This document shows positions 1 through 8,070 of a stretch of 53,527 nt of DNA, one piece after another; within the stretch, counting starts at the first letter, position 1, and each line of letters opens with the position of its first letter. Below the pieces are notes generated by a model that saw only the letters and a program-made list of their open reading frames with translations, was not told where the DNA came from and ran no database searches. A program made the position numbers and the translations under genes. Source of the DNA: an uncultured bacterium (GTDB lineage: Bacteria > Verrucomicrobiota > Kiritimatiellia > RFP12 > UBA1067); the NCBI GenBank assembly GCA_902802945.1, contig CADCOC010000032.1, forward strand, positions 1 through 53,527, in the 5' to 3' direction.

Positions 1-1
1 C

Positions 2-241
2 GTTCAGATCGATCTGCTTGTGCAGACGCGAAAGTCACTGTATGTCGTCGAGGTCAAGCGGAAGAGCAGGATCGGCGAATCCATCGAAACGGAGGTCGCC
101 GAGAAGGTCGCGAGGCTTCGTCATCCGCGCGGGATGTCCGTTCGCACCGCTCTCGTGTACGAAGGGGAGCTTGCGCCCGTCGTTCGCGGGAACGGCTACT
201 TCGACGCGATCATATCCGCCGCCGACCTCCTCGGCGCTTGA
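2..241 (+). CDS. DUF234-type ATPase, C-terminal part (partial at window edge)
   Basis: Only the last 79 residues are inside the window; the frame is open from base 2 and stops at 241. The text contains IDLLVQTRKSLYVVEVKRK, the D...ExK pattern of the C-terminal DUF234 (PD-(D/E)XK-like) domain that ends archaeal-type AAA ATPases of the ATPase_2 family. The same end occurs in the decayed copy at 42300-43225 (YVVEVKRK, GNGYFDAI near the C terminus), so this is a paralogue. Its function in bacteria is unknown; such proteins are often mobile accessory genes. A Tat-like exported glycosidase starts 18 bp downstream, the same neighbour arrangement as at the second copy. Family assignment is fairly secure; intactness of the N-terminal part cannot be judged. 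Confidence 0.75.
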   Translation, partial: VQIDLLVQTRKSLYVVEVKRKSRIGESIETEVAEKVARLRHPRGMSVRTALVYEGELAPVVRGNGYFDAIISAADLLGA

Positions 242-259
242 AAGTCAAAGGAGAAGCAA

Positions 260-1963
260 ATGGAAATCTCAAGAAAGAAGTTCATGTTAGGCGCGGGCGC
301 GGTCCTGGCGACGCTCGTTCTCGTTGATGGGGTGGCGCAGGCGGGAGTGGTCGGCCCTGGCGGCGTGAACCCAATTACGCCAGAGGGCGAGTTCCTCTCA
401 GACCCCGCTCCGAGGAAGGGTCCTGACGGCGCATTGTACCTGTTCGGTTCGCGCGACGAACTTTCCGCCTCGGGCGCGTACTGTTCGCATTTCAACGACG
501 TCTTCGAGACACGCGATCTCCGCGCGTGGACGATACGGCGCGGCGTTCTCGCGTCCGTTGGCGCGAACGACGGCATCCCCGCTTCCGACGCGCCCCTCTA
601 CGCGCCCGATGCGATCTTCCACGACGGTAAATGGCGCATCTTCTACTGCATGCCCGACAAGTCGCACAGGGAGGGCGTGGCTTCCGCCGACACCATCGCG
701 GGACCGTTCAAGACGACGTTCGCCTACTCGTGGGCCAAGCAGATAGACCCATCCATATTCCGTGACGACGACGGCACACTGTACTACTTCTGGGGACAGT
801 TCTCCGCGAAGGGCGCGGTGCTCAAACCAGACCTCTCGGGCATTCAGCCCGGCACGCTTCACGAAGGGGTGATCGACGAGGCGCGCCATAACTTCCACGA
901 AGGCATACAGCTCACGAAGCGCGGCGGCACGTACTACCTCGTGTTTGCGGACGTCGCCCGGCATGGCCGCCCGACGTGCATCGGATACGCCACTTCGGAT
1001 AAACCGTTCGGACCCTATACGTACCGTGGCGTGATCGTCGACAACTTCGGCTGCGATCCCGATACCTGGAACAACCATGGCGGAATCGTCGAGCAGGACG
1101 GCAAGTGGTATGTGGTGTACCACCGCGCCACCAATGCGTCGCATTCGCTTCGCAAGGCGTGCGTCGAGCCGATAGAGTTCGCCGAGGACGGCTCGATCAA
1201 GGAGGCCGAGATGACGTCCAACGGCGCGGGGCCTCTGCTGGACGCATTCGCCGAGACGCCTGCGCGCCTCGCCTGCGTGATGTCGGGCAGCGTGCGCATC
1301 GAGACACGCGTGGATGGACGCGAACGGCTCGCCAAGGTGCATTCCGGTGACTCCGCCACATGGCGTTACTTCGACATGCCGCGTACGGCGGCGAAGTTAA
1401 CGCTGCGCGTGGTGCCGCGCACGGGCGGAATCATCGAGCTGCGCGACGGAAATGGCGCCTCGTATGGACGCGTGGCCGTGCCGTCCGGCGACGGAAAGAC
1501 GGAACGAACGCTCAGCATGGCGCTGGAGCGCCCATTCCCCGCAGGACGCTGCGCGGTGACGTTGGGGTTCCACGGCAGGGGCGGATCGTTCCGCGGCCGC
1601 AACGACGCAAACCTCTTCGACGTCGTTTCGTTCCAGTTCTTGTCAAGTCCTGATAGAATTGTGATAACATTGATTCCAACGCCACGAAAAATGGAGAACC
1701 AAACAATGAAAACTTACACAACCCAAGGAACGTGCTCGCGGGCGATTGAGTACGAGGTGTCGGACGGTGTGCTGACCGCGTGCCGGTTCGTCGGGGGCTG
1801 CCCCGGCAACACGCAGGGCGTCGCCAAGCTCGCCGTCGGACGCAAGGTCGAGGACGTGATCGGGCTGCTCAAGGGCATCCAATGCCGCAACGGTACGTCC
1901 TGTCCCGACCAGTTGGCGCGCGCGTTGGAGGCTGAAATCGCAGCCAAGGAAATTGTCGTTTGA
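260..1963 (+). CDS. Exported GH43-like glycosidase read through into a TSCPD domain
   Basis: 567 residues. Residues 1-28 form a Tat-like signal (SRKKFMLGAG then a hydrophobic stretch ending AQA). Residues 40-330 fit a five-bladed GH43/GH62 fold: FLSDPAP (Asp48, candidate base), KQIDPSIF (Asp163, pKa modulator) and NFHEGIQL (Glu214, candidate acid). Likely substrates are arabinan or xylan side chains, outside the cytoplasm. Residues about 345-465 look like a carbohydrate-binding beta-sandwich. From residue 483 the frame enters a complete TSCPD domain (GTCSRAIEYEV, CRNGTSCPDQL) with its own promoter-like sequence and RBS, so the glycosidase seems to have lost its stop codon rather than gained a functional partner. 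Start ATG 260 follows AAAGGAG at good spacing. GH43 call is by motif pattern only. Confidence 0.75.
   Translation: MEISRKKFMLGAGAVLATLVLVDGVAQAGVVGPGGVNPITPEGEFLSDPAPRKGPDGALYLFGSRDELSASGAYCSHFNDVFETRDLRAWTIRRGVLASVGANDGIPASDAPLYAPDAIFHDGKWRIFYCMPDKSHREGVASADTIAGPFKTTFAYSWAKQIDPSIFRDDDGTLYYFWGQFSAKGAVLKPDLSGIQPGTLHEGVIDEARHNFHEGIQLTKRGGTYYLVFADVARHGRPTCIGYATSDKPFGPYTYRGVIVDNFGCDPDTWNNHGGIVEQDGKWYVVYHRATNASHSLRKACVEPIEFAEDGSIKEAEMTSNGAGPLLDAFAETPARLACVMSGSVRIETRVDGRERLAKVHSGDSATWRYFDMPRTAAKLTLRVVPRTGGIIELRDGNGASYGRVAVPSGDGKTERTLSMALERPFPAGRCAVTLGFHGRGGSFRGRNDANLFDVVSFQFLSSPDRIVITLIPTPRKMENQTMKTYTTQGTCSRAIEYEVSDGVLTACRFVGGCPGNTQGVAKLAVGRKVEDVIGLLKGIQCRNGTSCPDQLARALEAEIAAKEIVV
1640..1668 (+). 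promoter_or_regulatory. Sigma-70 type promoter for the TSCPD unit
   Basis: TTGTCA (1640-1645), 17-bp spacer, GATAAC (1663-1668). It lies in the low-GC linker between the glycosidase and TSCPD parts of the fused frame, which argues that the TSCPD part was an independent gene. Confidence 0.45.
1706..1963 (+). CDS. TSCPD domain protein, internal start inside the fused frame
   Basis: Reading from ATG 1706 gives an 85-residue protein typical in length for free-standing TSCPD proteins (TIGR03905-like), a domain also found at the C terminus of some ribonucleotide reductases; its role is unknown. Conserved cysteines are visible in GTCSR, VGGCPGN, IQCRNGTSCPD. An RBS (TGGAGA, about 1690) sits upstream at usable spacing and a promoter-like pair precedes it. 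I infer that this is the native gene and the upstream glycosidase reads into it. It ends in TGA at 1961-1963. Confidence 0.7.
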   Translation: MKTYTTQGTCSRAIEYEVSDGVLTACRFVGGCPGNTQGVAKLAVGRKVEDVIGLLKGIQCRNGTSCPDQLARALEAEIAAKEIVV

Positions 1964-1983
1964 TGAGAAAGGAATCAAGACAA

Positions 1984-2181
1984 ATGAAAACATCATCAGT
2001 ATTCGCCGCATGCGTGGTCGCGTGCACATCGTTCGCGTGGGCTGGCACGTCGCGCGATGTCGCGCCGGAGGGCGTGTTCAAGGATGGAAGCGTCATCCTA
2101 TTCATCGGCGACTCCATCACGCACGGAGGGCCTGAATTGAGCGTGGGCAGTGAGCTGATTCCCTGCATGTTGGAACCATAG
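1984..2181 (+). pseudogene. Truncated SGNH/GDSL hydrolase
   Basis: Starts at ATG 1984 after a GGAATC RBS, with a signal peptide (MKTSSVFAACVVACTSFAWA) and the SGNH block I motif ILFIGDSITHGG with the nucleophile serine. The family normally runs 200 residues or more with later Gly, Asn and Asp-x-x-His blocks; here the frame leaves the family right after block I (about base 2130) and stops at 2181. It is therefore a 5' remnant of a secreted esterase, probably acting on acetylated polysaccharides when intact. It follows the TSCPD stop by 20 bp. Confidence 0.65.
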
Positions 2182-2427
2182 TTTGAGGTAAGGGGTTGAT
2201 GTACACGTTGGCTCATTCACGATCACGGACAACTCGGGATAAAGAAGCTGTCACTTTCCAGCTTGCGTCAAGGGCACAGATTTGGCATAATAAACACGCA
2301 GAATCTTTCAAACGCACAAAGTGGTTTCTGCGGGTTCTTTCAAGCCGCGCGGCTTGGCTTGCGAATGGTGCGGAAGAGAGTGGTACAACTACCTCAGTAA
2401 TTTAAACCGTAAAAAGGACATTCAACA
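2182..2427 (+). promoter_or_regulatory. Intergenic region with sigma-70 promoter for the DUF6259 gene
   Basis: TTGCGT at 2263-2268, 17-bp spacer, CATAAT at 2286-2291. The leader is about 130 nt. The first 80 bases contain no recognisable gene and are probably the remains of the truncated hydrolase. A pyrimidine-free AAAAAGGA RBS lies before ATG 2428. Confidence 0.5.
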
Positions 2428-4476
2428 ATGAAGGCTAAAGCAATCTTTTCCGCGTTTGGCGTACTTGTGGCCACCGCCGCAGTGGCCATGCCGACGTTGC
2501 CTGAGATCGGTTTTGAGTTGGCCTTGCGGCAGGCTGTCACGAACAGCCCCGAAAGCAAGGTGACGTCCTCGGAGATGAAGGCGTTCAGGGTTGACGAAAA
2601 AGACGGCCGGACGTCGCTCGTATGGCGCGGGCATCCGCTTTGCGGCGACGGCTTCACCGTCACGGCCGAACTGACGCCGACGCCTGAGAAGGACGGCTGG
2701 GCTTATTCCTTCCGTTACGCGGGAAACGAATCGGGCCTCCACATACGGGACATCAGGTTCCCCGCCGTCACCGTTGCGCGCACGGACACGACGGAGCTGT
2801 TTCTTCCCCGGGACTGCGGACTGATCCGCCGCCCTGACTGGAAGCGTGTCAAGGACGGCGCGGAAGTGGGCAAGACCGGGATTCACGGCATCCACTTCAT
2901 GGCGGCCCTCAACGGCACGGGCGAGTCCTGGTACATGGACCAGCGGGGCGATGCGCGCCTGCGCATGAGCCGCGCCGTCATCCGCAACGGGACGAAGCCG
3001 CACACGCTGACGATGCTCTTCCACTACACGCCGCAGCTCGCCGACGGGAGCCGCGTCGCCGGTGAGATGCCGTTCGGCGGCACGATCCGCTCATTCAGGG
3101 GAGACTGGTTCGCGGCGGCGGACATCTACCGCCGCTGGGCCTGGGAACAGCCGTGGGCGCGGGTCGCGTTCGCGCGTCGGCAGGACAAGTTGCGCAACAT
3201 CGCCATCTGGTTCTGGAACCGTGGCCTCTCGGACGAGGTCGCGCTGCCGGTCGAGCGTTTCCAGGAACTGACCGGGCTTCCCGTGGCCCTCGACTGGTAC
3301 TGGTGGCACGCCATTCCGTATGACGCAGGCTATCCGTTCTTCTGGCCGCCGCGCGAGGGCGAGGAGCGGTTCGCCGCCACCGTGCGCAGGCTCGTGGACA
3401 AGGGCATCTTCGTGCAACCCTACATGAACGGAATCAGCTGGGACGTGAAGGGGCCGAAGTGGCAGGAGCAAGGCTCGCGCGAGGCCGTCGTGAGCGCGAC
3501 CGGCAAGACGGGCGGCAGGCAGTACAACATTTACGTGCCGAGCGGCCTCACGACGATGTGCGGCACGGCGGAGAGCTTCCAGGCGCACATGCGCGGGCTT
3601 GTGCGCAAGTTGCGCACGTGCGGTCTTTCGGGCGTCTACCTCGACCAGATCGGTGGATGGCGCACCGTTGTCTGCGAGTGCTGGAGTCCGGCCCACCCGC
3701 ATCCTCCGGGCGGCGGCGCGATGATGACGGAGGGCTACCGCAAGTTCTTGATGCAGATCAAGGCCGAGAATCCGGGTTTCTCGATCTCGACCGAGTACTG
3801 CCCCGAGGCATATCTGGACATAATCGACTCAGCCATCATCCTCTACCAGAATGGCGAGCGCTTTGGGATGTCCGCGTTGCCGGAGGAGGAGACGGTCCCC
3901 GCGTTTCAGGCCGTGTACCACGGGGCGATCACGCTCTACGGCTGCTATGCCGTCATCGACGGCATACCGCCATGGGATCCGAAATGGCCGCCCGAGTGTC
4001 GGTGGAAGAAGGAGAAGGCGTGGGAGAAGCTGTACCCGGACCAGTTCGCTCTCGAGTTCGCCCGTGGTGTCGCGATGGGGATGCAGCCGATGGTACACTG
4101 TCTGCGGATGAAGCATGTCGACGATCCGCGCTACGCCGCCGACTTCGCGTTCACTGTCGACACGGCGAAGTTCTACCACGCGAACCGCGACTATCTCTAC
4201 GACGGGACGATGTGCGCCCCGGGTACGCTTTCATGCGAGAAGCAGCCAGTGAAAATCCTTGCGCGCGGAATCTACACGACGAAGAAGAAGGCGCGGGTGG
4301 TGCGGCATCCGGCCGTTCCGACGATCCTCCATTCCGTGTGGCGGACGAGGGACGGGCGCGTGGCGGCCGTGCTCTGCAACTGGTCGCGCAAGGAACAGCG
4401 CTACGACCTCTCCACGCCAGACATCGTCGTGTCCGGTGTCATCCCCGCCCGCAGCTGGCGTCTGATCACGAAGTAG
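2428..4476 (+). CDS. Secreted DUF6259-type glycosidase-like protein
   Basis: 682 residues with a Sec signal peptide (first 20 residues, ending ATAAVA). The central part (about 230-560) reads like a TIM-barrel glycoside-hydrolase-like domain: ALDWYWWHAIPYD, a strand ending GVYLDQIGGW with a candidate catalytic Asp, and a following strand with STEYCPEAYLDIID. The N-terminal third is a beta-sandwich and the last 90 residues (VWRTRDGRVAAVLCNWS) look like a C-terminal beta domain. DUF6259 proteins are plentiful in Kiritimatiellota and Verrucomicrobiota polysaccharide-degradation regions, but the substrate is not established. The ORF is full length, has good codon bias and its own promoter. I cannot name an enzyme activity. 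Confidence 0.7.
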   Translation: MKAKAIFSAFGVLVATAAVAMPTLPEIGFELALRQAVTNSPESKVTSSEMKAFRVDEKDGRTSLVWRGHPLCGDGFTVTAELTPTPEKDGWAYSFRYAGNESGLHIRDIRFPAVTVARTDTTELFLPRDCGLIRRPDWKRVKDGAEVGKTGIHGIHFMAALNGTGESWYMDQRGDARLRMSRAVIRNGTKPHTLTMLFHYTPQLADGSRVAGEMPFGGTIRSFRGDWFAAADIYRRWAWEQPWARVAFARRQDKLRNIAIWFWNRGLSDEVALPVERFQELTGLPVALDWYWWHAIPYDAGYPFFWPPREGEERFAATVRRLVDKGIFVQPYMNGISWDVKGPKWQEQGSREAVVSATGKTGGRQYNIYVPSGLTTMCGTAESFQAHMRGLVRKLRTCGLSGVYLDQIGGWRTVVCECWSPAHPHPPGGGAMMTEGYRKFLMQIKAENPGFSISTEYCPEAYLDIIDSAIILYQNGERFGMSALPEEETVPAFQAVYHGAITLYGCYAVIDGIPPWDPKWPPECRWKKEKAWEKLYPDQFALEFARGVAMGMQPMVHCLRMKHVDDPRYAADFAFTVDTAKFYHANRDYLYDGTMCAPGTLSCEKQPVKILARGIYTTKKKARVVRHPAVPTILHSVWRTRDGRVAAVLCNWSRKEQRYDLSTPDIVVSGVIPARSWRLITK

Positions 4477-4486
4477 GATCCGTTGC

Positions 4487-4552
4487 GAAATAACCGACCG
4501 TCTGGACGAGCGCGAGAAGGAGATCGCGAACGTATTCGCGGCAATGCGATAG
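4487..4552 (+). pseudogene. Short C-terminal gene remnant
   Basis: The frame EITDRLDEREKEIANVFAAM, one more residue and a stop resembles the charged coiled-coil end of phage-type or ORF6N-like proteins. There is no start or upstream domain, since it abuts the stop of the DUF6259 gene. Identification is tentative; it marks a deletion scar between the two secreted-protein genes. Confidence 0.25.
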
Positions 4553-4615
4553 GCAAAAAAGAAGTTTGCCAACGGCAAAGGCGTTCGATGAAAAAAAGCA
4601 AAGGGACTACACCAA

Positions 4616-5230
4616 ATGAAAAACGGCAAACTAATGACGATCGCAGTGGCAATCTGTGTAGCGGCGGCGGTGGTATTGCCGAGTCCGGCCGGGACGCGCC
4701 CTTATGAACTAGACTGGGCCAACCGCACGACTGATGATCGGCCAGTGCTGCTGCCGCTCGTCTCCGCAGCGGGCTGGACGTGTGAGACTACGGGCGCGAC
4801 GGCCTGCTTCACGACGGCGTGCGAACGTGTCCTCTTCGGCGACGGCGTGGCGCATCTCGCCTACAAGATTCCCGGCGAGAAGGGCCCAACTTGTTGTAGT
4901 ACGCTTGTTGTTTCCGGCGAGAAGACAGCAAGCGTACAACAGCAAGATGGGTGGATTCATTTCGCGAAGGGGGCAGGACTGTTTCCTGTTGCTGCGACGA
5001 AGGGCGCGAAGGTACGTTTCCATCGAATCGCCAATTCGCTCGTCGCGGACATCGAGGCGCCGGTGGGCGTGGAGGAGGTACGTTTCGGATGCATGGAGAA
5101 GCCGGACGAGGTGGCGTTCACGCCCGTTCCCTACTACAAGTGCGGCGGCAACGGCGACGGCGTCTACCGGCGTCCGTGCGTCGTCACGGCGGGGAAGGGT
5201 GACGGGCGGCCTTGTGAGGCAAGAGGATAA
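4616..5230 (+). pseudogene. Secreted protein, truncated by a palindromic element
   Basis: 204 residues from ATG 4616. Residues 1-25 are a signal peptide similar to others in the window (AICVAAAVV). The following sequence (RPYELDWANRT, PVLLPLVSAAGW) looks like the N-terminal beta-sandwich of a secreted hydrolase, but no catalytic domain follows. The frame ends exactly in the left flank of the 5220-5366 repeat, whose TAA supplies the stop, so the repeat probably replaced or cut off the rest. An in-frame hairpin repeat (4890-4946) already interrupts the protein at about residues 92-110. Family unknown. Confidence 0.55.
4890..4946. repeat. In-frame word-array hairpin
   Basis: Left arm 4890-4911 and right arm 4925-4946 are inverted repeats (22 bp, 3 mismatches) built on the words CTTGTTGT and TACGCTTG. 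The element keeps the frame of the surrounding secreted-protein gene. Confidence 0.7.
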
Positions 5231-5366
5231 ACATGATGATTGCTTTCGCTTTTGGGATATTAGGAGTTTCGGAGGAGATTATAAAAATCCTTCAAGCCTC
5301 CTAAACTCTAAATCTCTCAGTAGCGAAAGCAAATAAGAGGATCACAATGAAATTATAGACAAGAAA
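5220..5366. repeat. Hairpin element, copy 1, upstream of glnN
   Basis: Ends TTGCTTTCGCT (5240-5250) and AGCGAAAGCAA (5322-5332) are perfect inverted repeats. The interior is an imperfect hairpin of GAGTTT/AACTC-like words. Homology to copy 2 (7840-7995) extends outward, from CAAGAGGA on the left to TATAG and AAGAAA on the right, followed by CTACA-type words (about 5388-5402). The same element lies just downstream of glnN. No ORF of its own. Confidence 0.75.
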
Positions 5367-5539
5367 CCATCTCATCTCTATACTTTCTACACTTCTACAC
5401 GGCTAATAATACCACTGCATTTACGGATCGGTCATCTGGTGAGTAAATTACAAAATCCTATCGGAGAAAAGGGTTGTCTATGCAGAACAGGTAGAATATG
5501 TAATGAATGCATGGATGTGTAAGGCGTGTGAAAAAGTTT
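5367..5539. other. Upstream part of the glnN control region
   Basis: No gene seen. It holds CTACA-type words of the preceding repeat and an AT-rich stretch leading to the operator at 5540. No sigma-70 pair of good quality was found. Confidence 0.4.
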
Positions 5540-5554
5540 TTACACGGCATGTAA
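5540..5554 (+). promoter_or_regulatory. TTACA-N5-TGTAA operator upstream of glnN
   Basis: TTACA CGGCA TGTAA, a 15-bp palindrome. Its centre (5547) lies at -89 from the predicted sigma-54 start (5636). The same palindrome precedes carA, pyrG and carB at -66; the 23-bp difference is about two helical turns. Candidate site for a sigma-54 enhancer-binding protein. Confidence 0.7.
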
Positions 5555-5608
5555 GGGATTGGGGGCTTTTATTGCCATCTACCATCTGCCAACTGCCAAC
5601 TTTGCGCG

Positions 5609-5626
5609 TTGGCACGGTGTGTGCTA
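5609..5626 (+). promoter_or_regulatory. Sigma-54 promoter of glnN
   Basis: TTGGCACGGTGTGTGCTA: GG at 5611-5612 and GC at 5623-5624, exactly 10 bp apart as required for -24/-12 promoters. Predicted start near 5636, giving a 30-nt leader with a GGAAAGGA RBS. Confidence 0.8.
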
Positions 5627-5665
5627 GATGGTTTGCGGGCAAAGTCCCGGAAAGGAAAACGCAAC

Positions 5666-7777
5666 ATGACGGAAGAGACAAAGAACGCAACGCACTTCGG
5701 CGAAGACGTATTCGGCGACGAGGCGATCAGAACCTACTTGAGCAAGGACACGGCGAAGAAACTCCAGGCCACGATCCAGGAAGGCAAGCCGCTCGACCCC
5801 TCCATCGCGGGCGAGGTGGCACACGGCATCCGCCACTGGGCAATGGACTGCGGCGCGACGCATTACACGCACTGGTTCCTGCCGATGACGGGCTCCACTG
5901 CCGAGAAACACGATTCATTCCTTGAGATCAAGGACGGCGAGCCGATCATGCTCTTCTCTGGCAAGAACCTCATCGTGGGCGAGCCGGACGCCTCGTCGTT
6001 TCCGTCCGGCGGCATCCGTTCCACCTTCGAGGCGCGCGGCTACACGGCGTGGGATCCCACGAGCCCTGCGTTCATCAAGCGACACTCGAACGGCGCGACG
6101 CTCTGCATCCCGACGGCGTTCTGCGCCTACACGGGCGAGGCGCTCGATAAGAAGACGCCGCTTCTCCGCTCCATGCAGGCGCTCGACAAATCCCTCACGC
6201 GTCTCATGAAGCTCTTCGGCCGTTCCGAGGCGCATACCGGCTGCACGCTCGGCGCCGAGCAGGAATACTTCCTCATCGACAAGGAGTATTGGAAGAAGCG
6301 CCCCGACCTCGTGCTGACGGGCCGCACGCTCTTCGGCGCGCCGTCCGCGAAGGGACAGCAGCTCGAGGACCACTACTTCGGCACGATCCCCGACCGCGTG
6401 CTTTCCTTCATGAACGACGTCGAGCGCGAACTGTGGAAGCTCGGCATTCCCGCGAAGACGCGTCACAACGAAGTCGCACCCGCACAGTTCGAGCTCGCGC
6501 CGCAGTTCGAGGAGCTGAACCTCGCGAGCGACCACAACATGCTCGTGATGGATACGCTCCGCAACGTTGCCGAGAAGCATGGCTTCAAGTGCCTCCTCCA
6601 CGAGAAACCCTACGCGGGCGTGAACGGTTCCGGCAAGCACAACAACTGGTCCGTTAACTACGGCGGCAAGAACCTGCTTGACCCCGGTACCGACCCGCAT
6701 GAGAACGCGCTCTTCCTCACGGTGCTCTGCGCGATCATCGAGGCCGTAGACAAGCACGCCGACCTCCTGCGCGCCTCCGTGGCGGGCGCGGGCAACGACC
6801 ACCGCCTCGGCGCGAACGAGGCACCGCCCGCCGTCATCTCCATTTACCTCGGCGACCAGCTCGCAGAAGTCATCGACCGTCTGGAGAAGGGCGAGGGCGG
6901 CAAGACGAAGAAGGCGGGCACGCTGAAGATCGGCGTGGACACGCTTCCCGCGCTTCCGAAGGATGCGACCGACCGCAACCGCACATCGCCGTTCGCGTTC
7001 ACGGGCAACAAGTTCGAGTTCCGCGCGCCCGGGTCGAGCGTGTGCTGTTCGGGCCCGATGACGGTCCTCAACACCATCGTCGCCGAGGCCGTGGACCGCA
7101 TCGCGGGCGAGCTGGAGAAGGCGAAGGTCGCCGGCAAGGCGAAGCCCGGCGAACACACGCCCGCGTTCCACAACGCGCTGCAGAAGATTCTCCAGGACTC
7201 CCTCAAGGCGCACAAGCGCGTCGTCTTCAACGGCAACGGCTACGAAGCCGAGTGGCCGTTGGAGGCCGAACGCCGGGGACTCCCCAACGCGCCCGACACG
7301 CCGTCCGCCCTCACAGCCCTCACGAAGAAGGAAAACGCGCGGCTCTTCGAGAAATACGGCGTGATGACGGCGCGCGAGCTGGAGAGCCGGCACGAAATCT
7401 TCCTCGAGGAATACGCGAAGAAGGTGCGCATCGAGGGCGCGTGCGCGCGTGACATCGCAAGCGAAATGATCCTCCCCGCCGTGAAGGGCGAATACCTGGA
7501 GACGATCCAGGCGTTTGCGAAGGCGGAGAGCGTGGGCGTCTCATCCGGCACGAGCGCGCTGCGCGAAAGCTCCGTGGAAATCGGCACCGGACTGGATGCG
7601 CTCAAGACCGGCATCAAGAAGCTCGACGAGGCGCTGTCCGCCGCAACGCCGTCCGCAGAAGCGGAGATCCTCTCGGCGATGCAGGCTCTGCGCACGACAG
7701 TCGATGCGCTTGAAAAGCGCGTCTCCGAAACACGTTGGCCATTACCCAAGTACCGCGACATGTTGTTTCTGTATTAG
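5666..7777 (+). CDS. glnN: Glutamine synthetase, class III
   Basis: Makes glutamine from glutamate, ammonia and ATP in the cytoplasm as a dodecamer. At 703 residues it has the length of GSIII, well above the GSI range. Visible motifs are TLGAEQEYFLID (metal-binding Glu), PAQFELAP, GVNGSGKHNNWS and NDHRLGANEAPP (ammonium/ATP site), and FRAPGSSV. The C-terminal 100 residues form the helical extension of GSIII. ATG 5666 is chosen over an upstream in-frame start at 5609 because that lies inside the promoter and 5666 has the RBS GGAAAGGA. Expression is predicted to depend on sigma-54 and the upstream palindrome. It is flanked on both sides by copies of the same palindromic element. Confidence 0.95.
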   Translation: MTEETKNATHFGEDVFGDEAIRTYLSKDTAKKLQATIQEGKPLDPSIAGEVAHGIRHWAMDCGATHYTHWFLPMTGSTAEKHDSFLEIKDGEPIMLFSGKNLIVGEPDASSFPSGGIRSTFEARGYTAWDPTSPAFIKRHSNGATLCIPTAFCAYTGEALDKKTPLLRSMQALDKSLTRLMKLFGRSEAHTGCTLGAEQEYFLIDKEYWKKRPDLVLTGRTLFGAPSAKGQQLEDHYFGTIPDRVLSFMNDVERELWKLGIPAKTRHNEVAPAQFELAPQFEELNLASDHNMLVMDTLRNVAEKHGFKCLLHEKPYAGVNGSGKHNNWSVNYGGKNLLDPGTDPHENALFLTVLCAIIEAVDKHADLLRASVAGAGNDHRLGANEAPPAVISIYLGDQLAEVIDRLEKGEGGKTKKAGTLKIGVDTLPALPKDATDRNRTSPFAFTGNKFEFRAPGSSVCCSGPMTVLNTIVAEAVDRIAGELEKAKVAGKAKPGEHTPAFHNALQKILQDSLKAHKRVVFNGNGYEAEWPLEAERRGLPNAPDTPSALTALTKKENARLFEKYGVMTARELESRHEIFLEEYAKKVRIEGACARDIASEMILPAVKGEYLETIQAFAKAESVGVSSGTSALRESSVEIGTGLDALKTGIKKLDEALSAATPSAEAEILSAMQALRTTVDALEKRVSETRWPLPKYRDMLFLY

Positions 7778-7839
7778 TCAAGCCCAACGGCAATAAAGGA
7801 ATCCCGTGTGTCCGGTGTCCACCCTCTTACGGGGAAGTT

Positions 7840-7995
7840 CAAGAGGAAGACTTTGATGATTGCTTTCGCTGCTGGGAGATTAAGAGTTTCGGAGTTTAGG
7901 AGAACTTTCAACTCATTCTCCAAAACTCCCAAACTCTGAATCTCCCAATAGCGAAAGCAAATAAGCGGAGTCACGAGGAAGTTATAGGTAAGAAA
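7840..7995. repeat. Hairpin element, copy 2, downstream of glnN
   Basis: Perfect terminal arms TTGCTTTCGCT (7860-7870) and AGCGAAAGCAA (7950-7960), with an inner stem of GGAGTTT/AAACTCC-like words. Flank homology with copy 1 runs from CAAGAGGA to AAGAAA. It is followed by a run of CTACATG words (8000-8022), the same word family found in frame inside purF. It could also act as a transcript 3' end, but there is no U-tract. The rest of the 7778-8070 gap holds nothing else recognised. Confidence 0.75.
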
Positions 7996-8070
7996 TCTAC
8001 ATGATCTACATGTTCTACATGGACATTAAAAAGATTGTTGCGATGAGTTCAGAGATGAGTGGATACTAGC

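Noticed and set aside
5609..5665. Upstream start for glnN
   Set aside because: It coincides with the sigma-54 promoter; ATG 5666 has the RBS and family-like start.
5915..7393. Long antisense open frame opposite glnN (and similar ones opposite carB, infB and the 43-45 kb glycosidase)
   Set aside because: High third-position GC of the true genes opens the opposite strand; Arg/Ala-rich text, no RBS and no family match.
8038..8067. TTGCGA-N18-GATACT promoter for purF
   Set aside because: It would place the transcript start at or inside the purF start codon; too weak to list as a feature.
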